From Mauremys mutica (taxonomy: Eukaryota > Chordata > Testudines > Geoemydidae): DNA of 64,000 nt. Position 1 is the stretch's first letter; each line of letters begins with the position of its first letter. The stretch spans positions 27,812,003-27,876,002 of the forward strand of contig NC_059075.1 in the NCBI RefSeq assembly GCF_020497125.1. The letters are read 5' to 3'. The position numbers were made by a program, and so were the translations under genes. Of the stretch, positions 23,229 through 35,500 are shown piece after piece. The notes under the pieces are model-generated. The model was not told the origin of the DNA and ran no database searches. It worked only from the letters and a program-made list of their open reading frames with translations.

Positions 23229-23700
23229 ATGATGGTCCAGGGATGAGAGCACTAGTCTAGGACTTGGGAGATCTGGCTGCAACTCCCAGTTCTGCTACAG
23301 ACTTGCTGTGTGATTTGGGCCAGTCACCTAGCCTTTCTGTGCCTCCGTTCTGTTGCGTTGTAAGCTGTAGGCACTCCAGCTTCTTTGAGTATTGACTGTC
23401 TGTTTATTCAGGCAACAAGTATATAACTTTGCAATAGCTCCACAGACCCCCAGTTCCAGCAGTTTCCAGCAACGCACCTACCACAACCTGAAACAGCCAC
23501 ACATTTCGTTATCTGACTATCTGCCTGCTCCCCCTGGCGGCTGTTTGTTATACATATTATAACAAGTTCCCCATCTGCTGAATGGAGATGATAGCACTGC
23601 CTTACCTCACTGGGATGTTGTGAGAATATCTGCCTTAAAGATTGTGAGGGACTCAGATCCTATGATGATGGGGGCCATATAAATACCTAAGATAGATATT
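23229..23700 (+). repeat. MIR-type SINE interrupted by a solo LTR
   Basis: The left part has GCAACTCCCAGTTCTGCTAC, ACTTGCTGTGTGATTTGGGC and CTTTCTGTGCCTC. The right part resumes with CCATCTGCTGAATGGAGATG and ACTGGGATGTTGTGAG. The junction falls exactly within the MIR phrase that normally reads GCCTCAGTTTCCCCATCTG. Confidence 0.8.
23351..23564 (-). mobile_element. Short solo LTR nested in MIR
   Basis: The insert begins TGTTGCG and ends TATAACA, the TG...CA ends of an LTR. Flanks CGTTC and AGTTC agree at 4 of 5 bases. Read on the - strand it has an AATAAA-type polyadenylation signal near its end (TGAATAAACAGACAG), so it points leftward. At 214 bp it is short, and the parent family is not identified. 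Confidence 0.6.
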
Positions 23701-24075
23701 GTACAGTGTTTCACTGGTCATAAAAATAAATTAGAAGTGCTCTTACTTACCCCGGCATTTTACTAATCTGGCTGAATTACAGCAGGATAATGTCTACTAG
23801 AGCGAGGTGGCAGAATACAGAGGAGTGGGAGATTTTGCAATTAAAAGGAAAATCATTTTCTTTTTTTCCCCCTCAAAATGTCAAAATTTTAAAAACTTCC
23901 ATCCAGTTCTGCTGGCTGCCACCCCTGAAGTGAAAAAGGGAGTAACCCTGGAGCTCAGCTCCTGATTTATTTACAAGTCCAGCTTCCTTTTAGAGGAGAA
24001 TTATTGGTCCACACTTCTGCAAATAGCTTCTTAGAACTGGAAGTTATGGAAGTGTAAAAGTAGGTTTATAAAGTG

Positions 24076-24605
24076 AGGGGATATTATATAAGAACGGCCA
24101 TACTGGGTCAGACTAAAGGTTCACCTAACTCAGTATCCTGTCTTCCAATAGTGGCCAATGCCAAGTACCCCAGAGGGAATGAACAGAACAGGTAATCATC
24201 AAATGATCTATTCCTTGTCACCCATTTCCAGCTTCTGGTAAAACCGAGGCTAGGAATACCATCCCTGCCCATCCTGGCTAATAGCCATTGATGGACCAAT
24301 CCTCCATGAATTTATCTAGTTCTTTTTTGAACCCTATTATAGTCTTGGCCTTCACAACATCCTCTGGCAAAGAGTTCCACAGATTGACTGTGCGTTGTGT
24401 GAAGAAATACTTCCTTTTGTTTGTTTTAAACTTTCTGCCTATTCATTTCATTTGGTGACCCCTAGTTCTTGTGTTATGAGAAGGAGTAAGTAACACTTCC
24501 TTATCTACTTTCTCCACACCAGTCATGATTTTATAGGCCTTTATCAGATCCCCCCTTAGTTGTCTCTTTTCCAAACTGAAAAGTCCCAATCTTATTAATT
24601 ACATT
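24076..24605 (-). mobile_element. CR1 LINE 3' fragment
   Basis: On the - strand it reads through the last part of the CR1 second frame (for example KRKYFFTQRTVNLWNSLPED) into the 3' UTR, ending in the complement of TATAAGAACGGCCATACTGG. It is 5'-truncated and has several frame breaks. Turtle CR1 copies commonly have this tail. Confidence 0.85.
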
Positions 24606-24631
24606 TATATTTTATTCCCACTGGAGTTTAA

Positions 24632-24899
24632 AGGCTTGTCTACACTTAAAACACAACAGTGGCACAGCTGCAGCACTTGAGTGTAGCTGCTACCTATGAC
24701 AACAAGAGGGGGTCAGTTAGATAATCCACCTTCCTGAGATGCAGTAGCTAGGTTGATGGAAAAATTCCTCCATTGTGACCTCGTACTGTCTACACGGGGA
24801 CTTTGGTCACCTTAACTATGCCACTCAGGGGTGTGGCTTTTTCACACCCTTGACGGATGTAGTTAAACTGACCTTATTTTCTAGTGTAGACCAAGCCTA
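24632..24899. mobile_element. hAT-like MITE
   Basis: The left end is AGGCTTGTCTACACTT and the right end is the inverse, AGTGTAGACCAAGCCT. The left end abuts the CR1 fragment within 30 bp. No coding capacity. Confidence 0.7.
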
Positions 24900-26210
24900 A
24901 AACAGATCTGTGTGCTGGAAAGAATTAGCTTCACTACGAGCTGGTGAACAGATCCAACAAACTGTGTTATCATTCTGATGTTCAATGACACGTGGTAGGT
25001 GTCAGTTAAGCCGAAAAGTAGCTGTTGTGATCACGTGGTGGCAGTTGGGTTTGTCAAGTAGCTATGGGTTTCCCTTGAGAATGGGTATTGTTTGGAAATG
25101 AGAGGAAAGGAAATGGCAGCGCTGCAAGTAAATGCTCTACACCCTGCCACCCGTGTGACAACCACTTGGCTATAGCCATTAACTTTAAGCAGGAAATGGA
25201 AGTGATTGTTCCAAGAACACCCAGCATGTGTTTATTCTTCAGTACATTAGTTTGGACAAACAATTCCTGATGGTCATAAACGTTCCCCACAAATAGTACA
25301 GGAAAAATTGCCTTGGAAGATGTTCAAGGTGCTAGGGTTAATGTCCTGAACCCCCAAAAATGGTTAAGCTGCAGATTCCTGGGGATACAGCTAATGCTTA
25401 CTAGAATTTCAAGAGTTTCTCCACTTACTCAAATTGGACCAAATTTAGCTCTGCTGTGAGTATGATTCCCACTGAAGTAATCTAGACCCTTATCTAGGGA
25501 TGTATGTGCTAATCGTAGCATGACTGAGAGCTGTAGAATTATTAGTATGCCAAGAACTCTCAGCTTTGGAATCGTGGAGATTGATGTGTTGCTTCTACAG
25601 TAGTATATGCTAATTCCATCTCCACTTTGAAAGACTTGTGCTCCTATACAACTGTCTCTCTTTCTCAGAACTCTCCTTACACTATCCAGGGCAGCTGAGC
25701 AGTTATTAAATTACCCCAGGACCCAAGTACCAAACAGTTCCCAGAACCACAATAGCTTCCACACTTGTGCGTTTGTATAAAATTTGACACACTGCAGTGT
25801 TTTAAAAACACTTCTCATGTGCAAACCCAGAACCCTAATCTCTTCCAAATGGAAAGAGTTATGAAAAGCCTGAAGTATTTCAATAATTGGAAAATACTGT
25901 CCCCAATGGCGAGTGATTTAACTTTCCTGGAGCACTTTTCTTTCCCCCTCTCTTTATTTCTCAGAGAGCTTGGTTCTGGAAGTGAGTCAAGTAGTACATG
26001 AGCACAGGAATTCAAGACATACTGAAACCATTTAAAAGCCAGTGCACTATAAATGTTTGGTTTAAAAGTATGTTTAAGAAAGGGATCGATTGTGAAAAAT
26101 GTGTTACATTAGGAAAAGCAGAATGGCTTTGCAGGGAGAAAAAATGTGTATTGAGAAACTTGGAAAAATAATGATAATATTGCCAAAAATACATTGCACT
26201 TAAAGAGTGA
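24900..26210. other. Intronic stretch, nothing recognised
   Basis: No exon, RNA gene or clear repeat was recognised in this part of intron 1. Confidence 0.4.
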
Positions 26211-26212
26211 CT

Positions 26213-26300
26213 TTGAAGGATCTCAGTAGTGCTTTACAAACACTAACTAATGAAACCTCACAATACCCGATGAGGGCTGTTAAACCTATTTGAAAGGTAG
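26213..26300 (+). repeat. L2-type LINE 3' end
   Basis: GTGCTTTACAAACACTAACT, AATGAAACCTCACAATACCC and GAGGGCTGTTAAACCTATTT follow the L2 3' consensus order. Confidence 0.6.
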
Positions 26301-26396
26301 TTAAACTGGATGCATAAATTTAACCAAAAAAAAGTACTTTAGGAAATTCAGAGAACGCGATGCAGATAGAGGGCCAGATCCTCTGGTACATGGAAG

Positions 26397-26480
26397 CTGG
26401 TTACATAGAAATGTAGGGCTGGAAGGGGTTTGAGAGGTCATCTTGTCCACTCCCCTGTTCTGAGACAGAACCAGGTATGC
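26397..26480 (-). repeat. CR1 3' tail
   Basis: TAGAAATGTAGGGCTGGAAG, GGTCATCTTGTCCACTCCCC and TGAGACAGAACCAGGTA are the complement of a turtle CR1/SINE 3' end. Confidence 0.7.
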
Positions 26481-28599
26481 CCACGCCAATCTTGGTGGGT
26501 GCTGCTCTGACCCTAAACCCAGCTGAGCCTGCCACTGAATCCCTGAGACAAGGGATTATTCAGGTGATGTACAACAGCTTCTACACCAGCACCATTCTGG
26601 TGGTTGTGCAGGGGTATGGCCAGGGAAATACGAGCACAGCCAGGCATCCCTATGCCCCATGATCTTCTGTGGTCAGAATGGTGCCTCTGGCTGCTCTAAC
26701 TTATACAAGGGACTAGACTGACAGCCCGGTAGGTCCATGGTCATGTGGGTGCACGTGTGTGATTAAGCTCCCTTTGCATCCTTTGTCCTGAGCTGTGCTG
26801 AGCAGAACTTAGCCACAGCTCAGTATCTGGGTCAGTATTTTATTGGTAAAATCAGGGTTGTTTCTGACCTGATCCCTGTTTATTTAAGTGGCTTTTTGGA
26901 GGGGAAGAAAAGAGGTCAGAGCTGTGGGGAGGGGCGAGGTAGGAATGGGAAAAGTGGATCAGCTAAATGGGTCTGGTTTTGGCCCATCTCTAATATTTTC
27001 CACTTACCAAATTACTCAAACTCAGCCCTCAAATACTTTTTATAACCCCTGGATATATTTGAGGAGCTGGCCCGCGTTAGACTACCTCTCTCTCAGTATC
27101 TTGGAATGTTCTCTCTTTTGCCTGTACTGTCCCACAGGGGGTGACTGCTTTGTTCAGTGCTTTGTTTGTTTACACCTTTATTTCTTATGATTAATTATTA
27201 CTCACATATGGTGTCACAGATTTCTTCATTATCAATGTGCATTATAAATTAATACATAAATAAAGTAGAATCTTTATACAAAAACAGTTCCAAGAGTCAC
27301 CTCTATAGATCTCAGGTGGGAGGCTGTTCCAGCCACACCAGACCCAAGTGTCTGTAGGACTGTGCCTCTGGCTCATCCCTCAAACTAAACTACACAGAGT
27401 AGGATGAGCAGTGCCTCAGTCCTCAGTGAAGCCCACAAGTCCTCCTTCATGTGTGGCTGGATGATTTGGACAACTCATAGAAGACATATAAGATGGGACC
27501 ATTTGTTGTCCAGCCTTGCTGCCAAATATTTCTTAAACTGTTTCTGCGAGAGCTAGGTTTGATTTTCCAAGCCAGAGTTCTCAGTTGGCCTGCACCTTGA
27601 GAATGAGTTCACTCCTGGTTCTGTCATAGGAGGGTTTGTGCAACCTTGGACTACCCATTTCCTTTCCTAGAGGCTTCCTAGGCAGGCCAAATCCTTCCCA
27701 CACGCAATCCTTCCATCGCCCCCGCTGAACCTTGTCTGCTAGGTATGTCAGCTTGTCAAACCGGGCCCAGTAGAAGTGAGAGCGTAGCAGCCCAACCCGC
27801 CCACGTCTCCTGCTTCATTGTGGGGCGTGGATCCAGCTGCCACAACTACCCAGGGTATACGTGGCTCAGGCTGGCTGGGAAATGGAGGGAGTCAGTGTCT
27901 CCCCTGGGCAGCCTTTGCCTTTGTGGGCTCTTATGAAACCCTGGCCTGTGCCCTCCACCAGGAGAACCCGCAGTGGAGTGTGTAGCAGTATTACTCCCTT
28001 GCCTAGGGAGAATCCCCTCTCCAGCACAGTTACCCCCATGGGCACAGAGGAAAGCACATTTGGCCCCTGATTCAGGGTGATGCTGCAGCTGTGACAAGCG
28101 TGTGAGAATGCGCATGCCCTGCCACCACAGTGAGAGGAACAGCAACAGGCTAGGGAAAAGCTAGGGTTGGGGTGGGGGTGTGTAGTGGAAGTGGGGGAGG
28201 GGGCATAAACAGATCACTCTCCTTTCTCCCCCCCCGCCCAGTGGTTATGATCAGGGTGTCTTCTAATTTCAAGATGTAATCAGAAATCCTGGGCTGGATT
28301 CACCAAGGGCCATACTCTGCCTCCCCTTGCTCACGTTGCGCAGTACTGGACTGTGTGGGAGCAGTCCCATGGAAATCAGTGGGAACGCTTCCAGAGCAAA
28401 GTCCTACTTGATCAGAATAACAGTGGCAAAAATGGGACCTCAGGAATTATCTCTAGACCTTTAAAGAAAGACAGTCAGTTGTGGAGAACAAATAGGTGTA
28501 ACGTTTTTATTAAGGAGAAACTGACTGCCAGGCATTGGCTTGATCCAAAACCCATTGAACACCAGGAGACTCTTTATATTGACTTTGGATCTGGTCCAC
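26481..28599. other. Intronic stretch with one G-rich run
   Basis: 28163-28203 holds four G-runs of 4-5 on the + strand (TTGGGGTGGGGG...TGGGGGAGGGGG). Otherwise no exon or clear element was recognised. Confidence 0.4.
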
Positions 28600-28740
28600 A
28601 AAACCTTTTATCTATAAGTCCCCAGTTCAAATCCACCCAAAGTGCATAGGCACTGAAAGATGGTCCCATCTGATGACTGACAGTGATCTGTGTTAGCTGT
28701 CTCAGCCCGGTTCCTGCAGGAATGGGGTCCGTATCTCAAA
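28600..28740 (+). repeat. Unclassified old repeat, copy 3
   Basis: TGGTCCCATCTGATGACTGA and GTTAGCTGTCTCAGCCCGGT follow the order of copies 1 and 2 (7683, 10550), with more divergence. Confidence 0.4.
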
Positions 28741-29387
28741 ACCATCACCACAACTTGCTCTGATTATCAGCCTCCTTAGAAGTTTCAGCAGAGTGGATTA
28801 ACTGCAAGGTGCTGAGTATTTTGGTTTGCTCTGGCCAACTTCATTGAGACAATTCATGTTTAAGGTTATGCACACACTCAAGTGCTTGGCTAGGCCAGGG
28901 CCAGGTGCTCACTACCTTGCAGGGCTGAGCCCTAAATGGGCTTAAAGAGAGTCATGTTGAGAATGGACGTATTTAGATTCCCGCTGCCTGTGCTGTGCAT
29001 GTTCTGGGAAAATACGAAGGACGTTAGTGTCCAGTCTGGTACATTTCACATGCATCAAATTAACCTAATTTGGTTTTCAAATAAATGCAGTGACTCTTAG
29101 CCCTTTGAATGTCAGCCCAAATCAAAGAGCTTAAAGGAGTGTCCCAACTTCATCTCGTTCCCTTGTATCCTTTCATTTTAGAAGCTCGGAGTTTGAGCTT
29201 TTACTCCATACTCACCTCTGTTGAGTCTCATGGAGATTTAGGACTACTGTGGGTTGTGGATTTTGATGCCATTAATCAAAAAGAGATCAGTAACGTTATC
29301 TTCCTCTTTTCCCTGCTCCTTAAGACTGTGAGAGACGTTCCTGAGGAGAGAAATTGTTTTTAATTCCTCATTTCTTTATCTTTTTAG
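28741..29387. other. SYNE3: End of intron 1, no repeat recognised
   Basis: This is sequence just before the first coding exon, ending in the pyrimidine-rich acceptor. An 84-codon open frame at 29109-29363 is not supported as an exon. Confidence 0.5.
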
Positions 29388-29545
29388 TTTCCTCTAATGC
29401 AATGACTCAGCAGCCCCAGGATGAATTTGACACAAGTGTGGAGAATGCAGAAGCCTGGATGAAAGCCATCCAGGAGAGACTGCGGATCAATGACAACACC
29501 GAGGGACCTCGGTCTGCCCTGGAAGCCAGGCTAAGAGAGACTGAG
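29388..29545 (+). CDS. SYNE3: SYNE3 exon 2: start codon and residues 1-48
   Basis: The acceptor is the pyrimidine-rich tract ending TTTTTAG at 29387 and the donor is GAG|GTAGGG at 29546. The start is placed at ATG 29402, which has G at -3 and opens [10 protein letters not shown], the known nesprin-3 N-terminus. An earlier ATG at 29397 is out of frame. The encoded segment ([20 protein letters not shown]) is the first helix of spectrin repeat 1, in the region reported to bind plectin's actin-binding domain. The exon ends in phase 0. Confidence 0.96.
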
Positions 29546-32500
29546 GTAGGGGCAGACTGATATTCCTTTCTGAGAGACATATTCACAAGTGGCATTGGCA
29601 CTGCAGGGACTGCCAGGGGTCATGGAGAAGTTGCCATTAGGAGACGATCAAGGTGGGATAGGGCATGAAAATAGCCCCACTAGCTGTAAGGTTGCTCCCA
29701 TTTGGGCAGGATCACTTCAGCATTCTCTCCAGTTTCTTCTTTTGCAAGCTGCGTATTGCTGCCATAGAAAAAGGGAATAGAATGGGGGTGTGCGGGGAGG
29801 TTTGCATCCTGCTGTTAGATTAGATGCTCCCAGACTTTTCATGTGTATTTGGAAGACTAAGAGCAATCCTGATTTACCAAACTATCTCCGCTGCTGTACC
29901 CAGCACTCATTCATTTGTGCATGCTAAAGTGGAAGTTTAATTGCTTTTCGCAATCACAAGACTGGGGTTTGCAACCACCCAATGCAGTTCAGGAAATGAT
30001 GCTACCAGATGAGACCAGTAGCCCATCACATCCCACGTCTCTGACAGGGGACAATACCCCAGAATTTGATAATGCCACAGTCAACCATTTTGTATGTTCA
30101 GCCACTGCCAGCTGAAAACCAAACATCACATAGCTAGGCAAATCTCTGGCCTTTATGAGGCAAGGTCAGACAGCTGCATACTTGCAATTTTTTAATCAGA
30201 ATAGGAGGATGGGGCAGAAAGTTAACAAGTGTTGAAGAGAGTGAGTGAGGTTTTAAGTGCCCCAGACACATTGTTATGACTAGAAATGTTTTGATGATAA
30301 GAGATAATGAGTAGTTTTGCTCAAATTAGGAGAATTGGTGACCCACTAGGAGTCACTATAGGTTGTGTGCTTTGTTTGAAGTTTAGCTATAGAAAGATTA
30401 GGTGAAGCTTTCTTTTGGACATGGATCTGACAGCTAAGTTCCCCTGCGGCTAGCTGGAAGGCGGGGCCCCCTGGGAGGCTGATCACTGATTCCTCAAAAC
30501 CATTTCTTAACTGTAGGTAAATATACCGTATATACTCGTACATAAGCTGAATTTTTTAGTAAAAAAGGGAAGCACCCGAGAAGGGGGTTGGCTTATGAAC
30601 GGGTATAGAGAGGGAGAGGTGGGACACAGCCCCTCCCCCCAACAAAGGGGGCAAGGAGAGGCAGCGCAGCCAGCAGAGACAGAAGGGAAGAGGTGGGGCC
30701 AGAGTCTCTCCACTTCTGGCCAGGCTGCTCTCCCCCCAGTCTCCTAAGCAGCTCCAGCTCCAGGGCTGGCAGGCTGCAGCGGTGCCGCTTGGCCCCACCC
30801 CCCAGAGCAGGCTGTGTCTGTGCCGCCTGGCCCGCCGGAGCACACTGCAGCTGTGCCGCCCAGTCTGGCCCGCCAGAGCGGGCTGTGGCCGTGCTGCCCA
30901 GCCTGCCTGGCCCTCCCCAGATAAGGTGGGAAGGGATGGGATGGGGAGAGTGTGGGGGTCCCAGGCTAGGGACAGGGTCACGTGGGGGGTGGTCACAGGG
31001 GTTACTCCCCTGACTCCCAGCTTCTCCCCCACAAAAAATTTCCCCACCAGTTGCTGTCCCGGCCCATCAGGGTAAGCAGGTGGCGCGCCGGGACACTTTG
31101 TTTACTTAGGTTTACCTCCGTGCCTGCGGACGCTGGAGGTAAACAAACCATCTCGGCCCACCAGCAGCTTATCCTGATGGCCCGGGAGCCAAAGTTTGCT
31201 GACCCCTGAATTATAGGGTCCGCTTATGAACGGGTTATAAAATTTTTCCATTTTTACTTATCTATCTTGGGGGGAAGGGGTCGGCTTATAAACGAACCGT
31301 CTTATGATCGAGTATATACGGCACTTGTTTTGAAATGCTCTAGCCTGACTGCGACTCTGTGTGTGTGTGCGCGTGTGCGCGCACACGTGCCGACAAATGG
31401 ATGCGCTGTGCCACCCATTGATTTATTCCTCACCCTGCCTGTAGAGAGACAGTAAGTTACCACTGCTTTGGGTTCTGAGAATCGCTGGATATCACCAGAT
31501 GCTATCGAGAAAGGTACTGGAATCCCAGGGATGGACAGTTAGGGAATAATCTGTCTGTAGGACAAGTTTCTTCCTAAACCCTGTCAGTTAGTGGGTTTAT
31601 AGCTCTCATCCTTTTAATGGAACTGTGAATCTGTGCATTATCTACAAAGATAATATTTTGTATGATCCTGTTAATCTCTTGGCAAATGATCTGGTGGCAA
31701 ATGAATTATGCCTTGTGTGTTTAAAAAATAGTGTTTACTTTTATCCATTTTATTTGTGTTTCCTTTCAATTTCATTCGATGTCCCTTGTTTTTGTACACT
31801 GAGAAAACTGGTTGCTCCTATCTACCCCAGCTGTACCATTCATTATTCTAGTGGGGCAGTAGGTTGAGACTAGTATCACTGCATCCTTCCCCAGGGCACC
31901 CTCAGGCTGGGCCTTTACACTCGCTTGGGCCTCTGCTCTGAGACGCCTGACTGTTCCGCTGTGCCAGTCCAGTCATAAGAGGTACTCAGTGTACAAAAAC
32001 GTGTTTTCTCTGGCTGAGCCCTGAGCAGGCTGGTCCTTTCAGGGTTGCAATGAACCCTGCTCCTTTCAGCGTTGCAAAAAGAATGAACACAAATGGATTG
32101 TCCCACTGGTGTGGTAAGGCTCTTTCTTCTGAAGGCTTCTGTAAATCTCCTGTGGCCCCAGCGAGGCTCACAGGCTAACATGGAAGAACAGTCCCAGCAA
32201 ATGTGGGTCAGCATCGAGTCGTCCCTTCCATCAGGGAGTGGCTGTTAGGCTGCACTGATCTGAGGAGTTCCCACCAGGTCTGCTCTGCCACTAGCTGTGC
32301 TGTGTTTTACCTTTTTACAATCCTCCCTTCAAGTCTGACATCTCTCACAATAGCTCATTAACCCTGTGTTCCCCAGTGTGGGGTTTGTATACCCCATCGC
32401 ACTAGCTTATTTTCTATACATCTCTCATATTTCCCTGTGATAGGCCTGTTCTCTAAATGAAACCGCCTTCTCAGTTTCTCTTCAGATGAACATCTTTCTG

Positions 32501-35500
32501 TGCATCTAGTCATGTTTGCCCCCACCTTTGAACCCCCTCTGTTTTTGAGATGGGATGACTAGCGCTGAAAAATGGCACTCCTGGTGGGGTGGTTTATATA
32601 ATGACATTACAGTATTTTCAGGACCGTTTTCTCAAATGGGGTTCATTGTGGGTTGGAGCATGTACCAGGCCTAGCATAGAGACTCATCCGCGAGCTGGTG
32701 GTGATGGGCCGACTTGCATAGCAGTCACAAAGGCTGGAAGTTCCTATTTCATTTTGGATTGTGGATTTGTTTCTGCTTTCGGATGATCACAGCCCTTACC
32801 TTTTGCATAAGGAATGTTGATACACACAACATTGTAATGCATTCAGAGAATTCAGGAAAGTCAGTGCTGTGGGAGGCAGTTTATCAAGGGGTTCTGTCAA
32901 CATTACAGATCACAAGAATGAAGATTATGTGGTTTGTGATGATCTTACCTGGGCTGATATAAAGCTGATGCCTTTGTTGGACTTTGGAACAGGGTCATAA
33001 TGCATAGAAAATCCTTGTTATAGTAGCTTTTTGAATCTGGATATTGGAAATCCATCATTATTATTAAACAAAAAGCAGTGGCTCTTCATTAGTTCTACCT
33101 TTCTTTCCCCTCTTCCTCCTCTGCCACCCAGCTGATGTCTCCTTCTGGCCTGCTCATTCTTTCACTCATTACCTTTTTTTAAATAAAAACATCCGTTCCA
33201 AGTGCCTCTTTCCCAATTGGCTTGCATTTATTCAGGCTTCCTCACTATGATTTATTTTCGGTTCATTTGCTAATGAAAATGCCAGCCAAAGAAAACAATC
33301 GTTAAAAATAATGCCAGCTCCAACCACGGCTTTCTCAGTCGTGGGCTCATTTGCTTTCATGTCACTTCGAGCAGGAATAAGACTGAAGCCTGGACTAAGT
33401 TTTGGTTTTGAATCTTTCTATTGGTTGCTGGGTGTGGTTTATATTTTCCCCTGTGCTCTGTTTTTGTTTTTTTTTGGTGTTTTTACAAGTAAATAATCAA
33501 ATGATGTATTTATGGGTAATAAGGCAAATCACTCTTGACAAATCACTTAGGCCTAAATTTTTAAAAGTGACCTCAGATTTTGAGTGTCTCAACATTTTCC
33601 TTTTGGCACCCCTTCCCCCAGCTTGAATGAGCGTGGTTTCCCAGAACTGTGCAGAGGAACAGCAGGGAAAGGAAGTCTAGTGGTCTGCGTGATAGTGGGA
33701 AGGTGATGCTGGAAGGCTGACAACACTATTAGGGCAGAATTAAGGTGGTGTGTGTGGTGTGGGGTGTTTGTACTAGGGGTTAGGTTTGCCTCTGGGTGGA
33801 AGAGTAGAAGATACACAGTGTTAGATGGCTTAATTTTCATTTCCTTGCTTGTAGGTTTTGTGTTAGGTATGCATGTATGTGCCAGAGCCTTAACTGATAC
33901 ACAACATGTTTTTGGGTAGAAATAGAATTTAATAGCAGAGATATAATTCTCTAATCTTTTTATAGGGTGGCTCAAAGTGTGTCTTCTGTGATTTGCAACA
34001 AACTGCTTTTTTTGTGCAGCTCCCATGGCATGTTCTGGTACAACTTACAATACTGGCTTTGCTCAGTGTTTCCCATGAATAGTGTCTCCTCTGCACTTAT
34101 TCCAGGAAAGTGAATTAGACGTCATGTGCTTATGTAGTGCAATAGATCTGTAGCAGTAGTGGAGACACGCTAGTACAGGCAAGTCCTATAGAACTTAATA
34201 GGCACAAACCCAACAGGGCTGTGTAGAAATTACCGTGAAAACCTACAAAAGTTACCCGAAAATGATCTACCCTTCTGTTGGTGGTGGTAACTATTTTACA
34301 ACAGGGATATATTTCTCTATTAATTAAATCCTGTAAGAATACTGAAAAAAACAGTAGGAAAGTTCTTATTTCTATCAAATTTTGTAGGAGTTTTCCAGCA
34401 GGGGTGTAGTGATTTCCATATAAAAACAAAGTTCTAATTCAATAACTACACTGGCAGGCTCTCTCTCTCTCTCTCTTTTTTTTTTTTTAATGTTTTCAGT
34501 TATGTGTTTTCTAATAGAAAATTTGTGCGTTGGAGCCAGAAGGTCGATTGAAAATGGATTTGGTCCTGATGAAAGCAGATGCCCTTCTTCGCTGCATCAG
34601 CGAGGAGGAAAAGCATGAGATACTATCCAAACTGAAAGACATTAAAGCCATGTGGGAAGAAACAGCCATCTACATTACTCATTGCCACAGGTAGGACACA
34701 TGCTGTTTCCACAAAGACTGTATTTGACATATTGGGTCAGACTGTGGCTTGTCTAATGCTCTCAGACAATGCTGCCTTAGTCCTTGCTCTGGCTATCTGT
34801 ATTGTGGTGGGGAGAGAGGAGCCTTCACTGGGTTCCCATCCATATGTTGGAAAGGAGCAAAGAGTAGGTGGAACCTTGGCTCTGCATCTACCCACAATAT
34901 GCCAGTCCAGTGACCTGAGAAATAATCTTTGCCAGACACAGGGCTAGCACAGGGTACTTCTTCCCACAGCCAGGGGGAGCTGGGCAGTGGATTGTGACAC
35001 TCAGGTCAATGAAGCTAGGCTGATTTATCCTGTCTGAGAATCTGATTCTTCATTGCCAACATTTTTTAAAGCATCTTAAACTCCCCACCCTCTTCACTGG
35101 TCCTGGGAGAACCTCATGTATCTTGTTTCTCACTTTCCCCAACAGCCGTATCGAATGGGTGTGGCTGCACTGGAGTGAATACTTGAAAGCCCAGGATGAG
35201 TTTTACGCCTGGATTCATAACATGAAGGTTACCTTGGAGCCTGACATAGAGCTGCAGCTCGGTTTAAAGGAGAAGCAATGGCAGCTGAGCCACTCCCAGG
35301 TTCTGCTGAACGATGTCCTAAATCAGTCAGTCCTGCTGGAAAGGCTGCTGGAGGAAGCTGCTTCCTTGTTTAACAGGATAGGTGACCCGAGTGTCGATGA
35401 GGATGTCCAGAAGAAGATGAAGGTGGAATATGAGGAAATAAAGGCAGAAGCTCAGGTAAAACGCAACTATAAAAGAGAGGAGGGTTTAGGATGCTCACCG

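Noticed and set aside
30556..31047. 163-codon open frame on the - strand with overlapping + strand frames
   Set aside because: Inside the 797 bp inverted-repeat transposon; no transposase motifs.
31882..32340. Possible LTR in intron 2
   Set aside because: Repeated words suggested one, but TG/CA ends, a polyadenylation signal and target duplication could not be located.
33589..34026. 145-codon open frame on the - strand
   Set aside because: Low-complexity His/Thr/Pro content and no homology I recognise; intron 2 of SYNE3.
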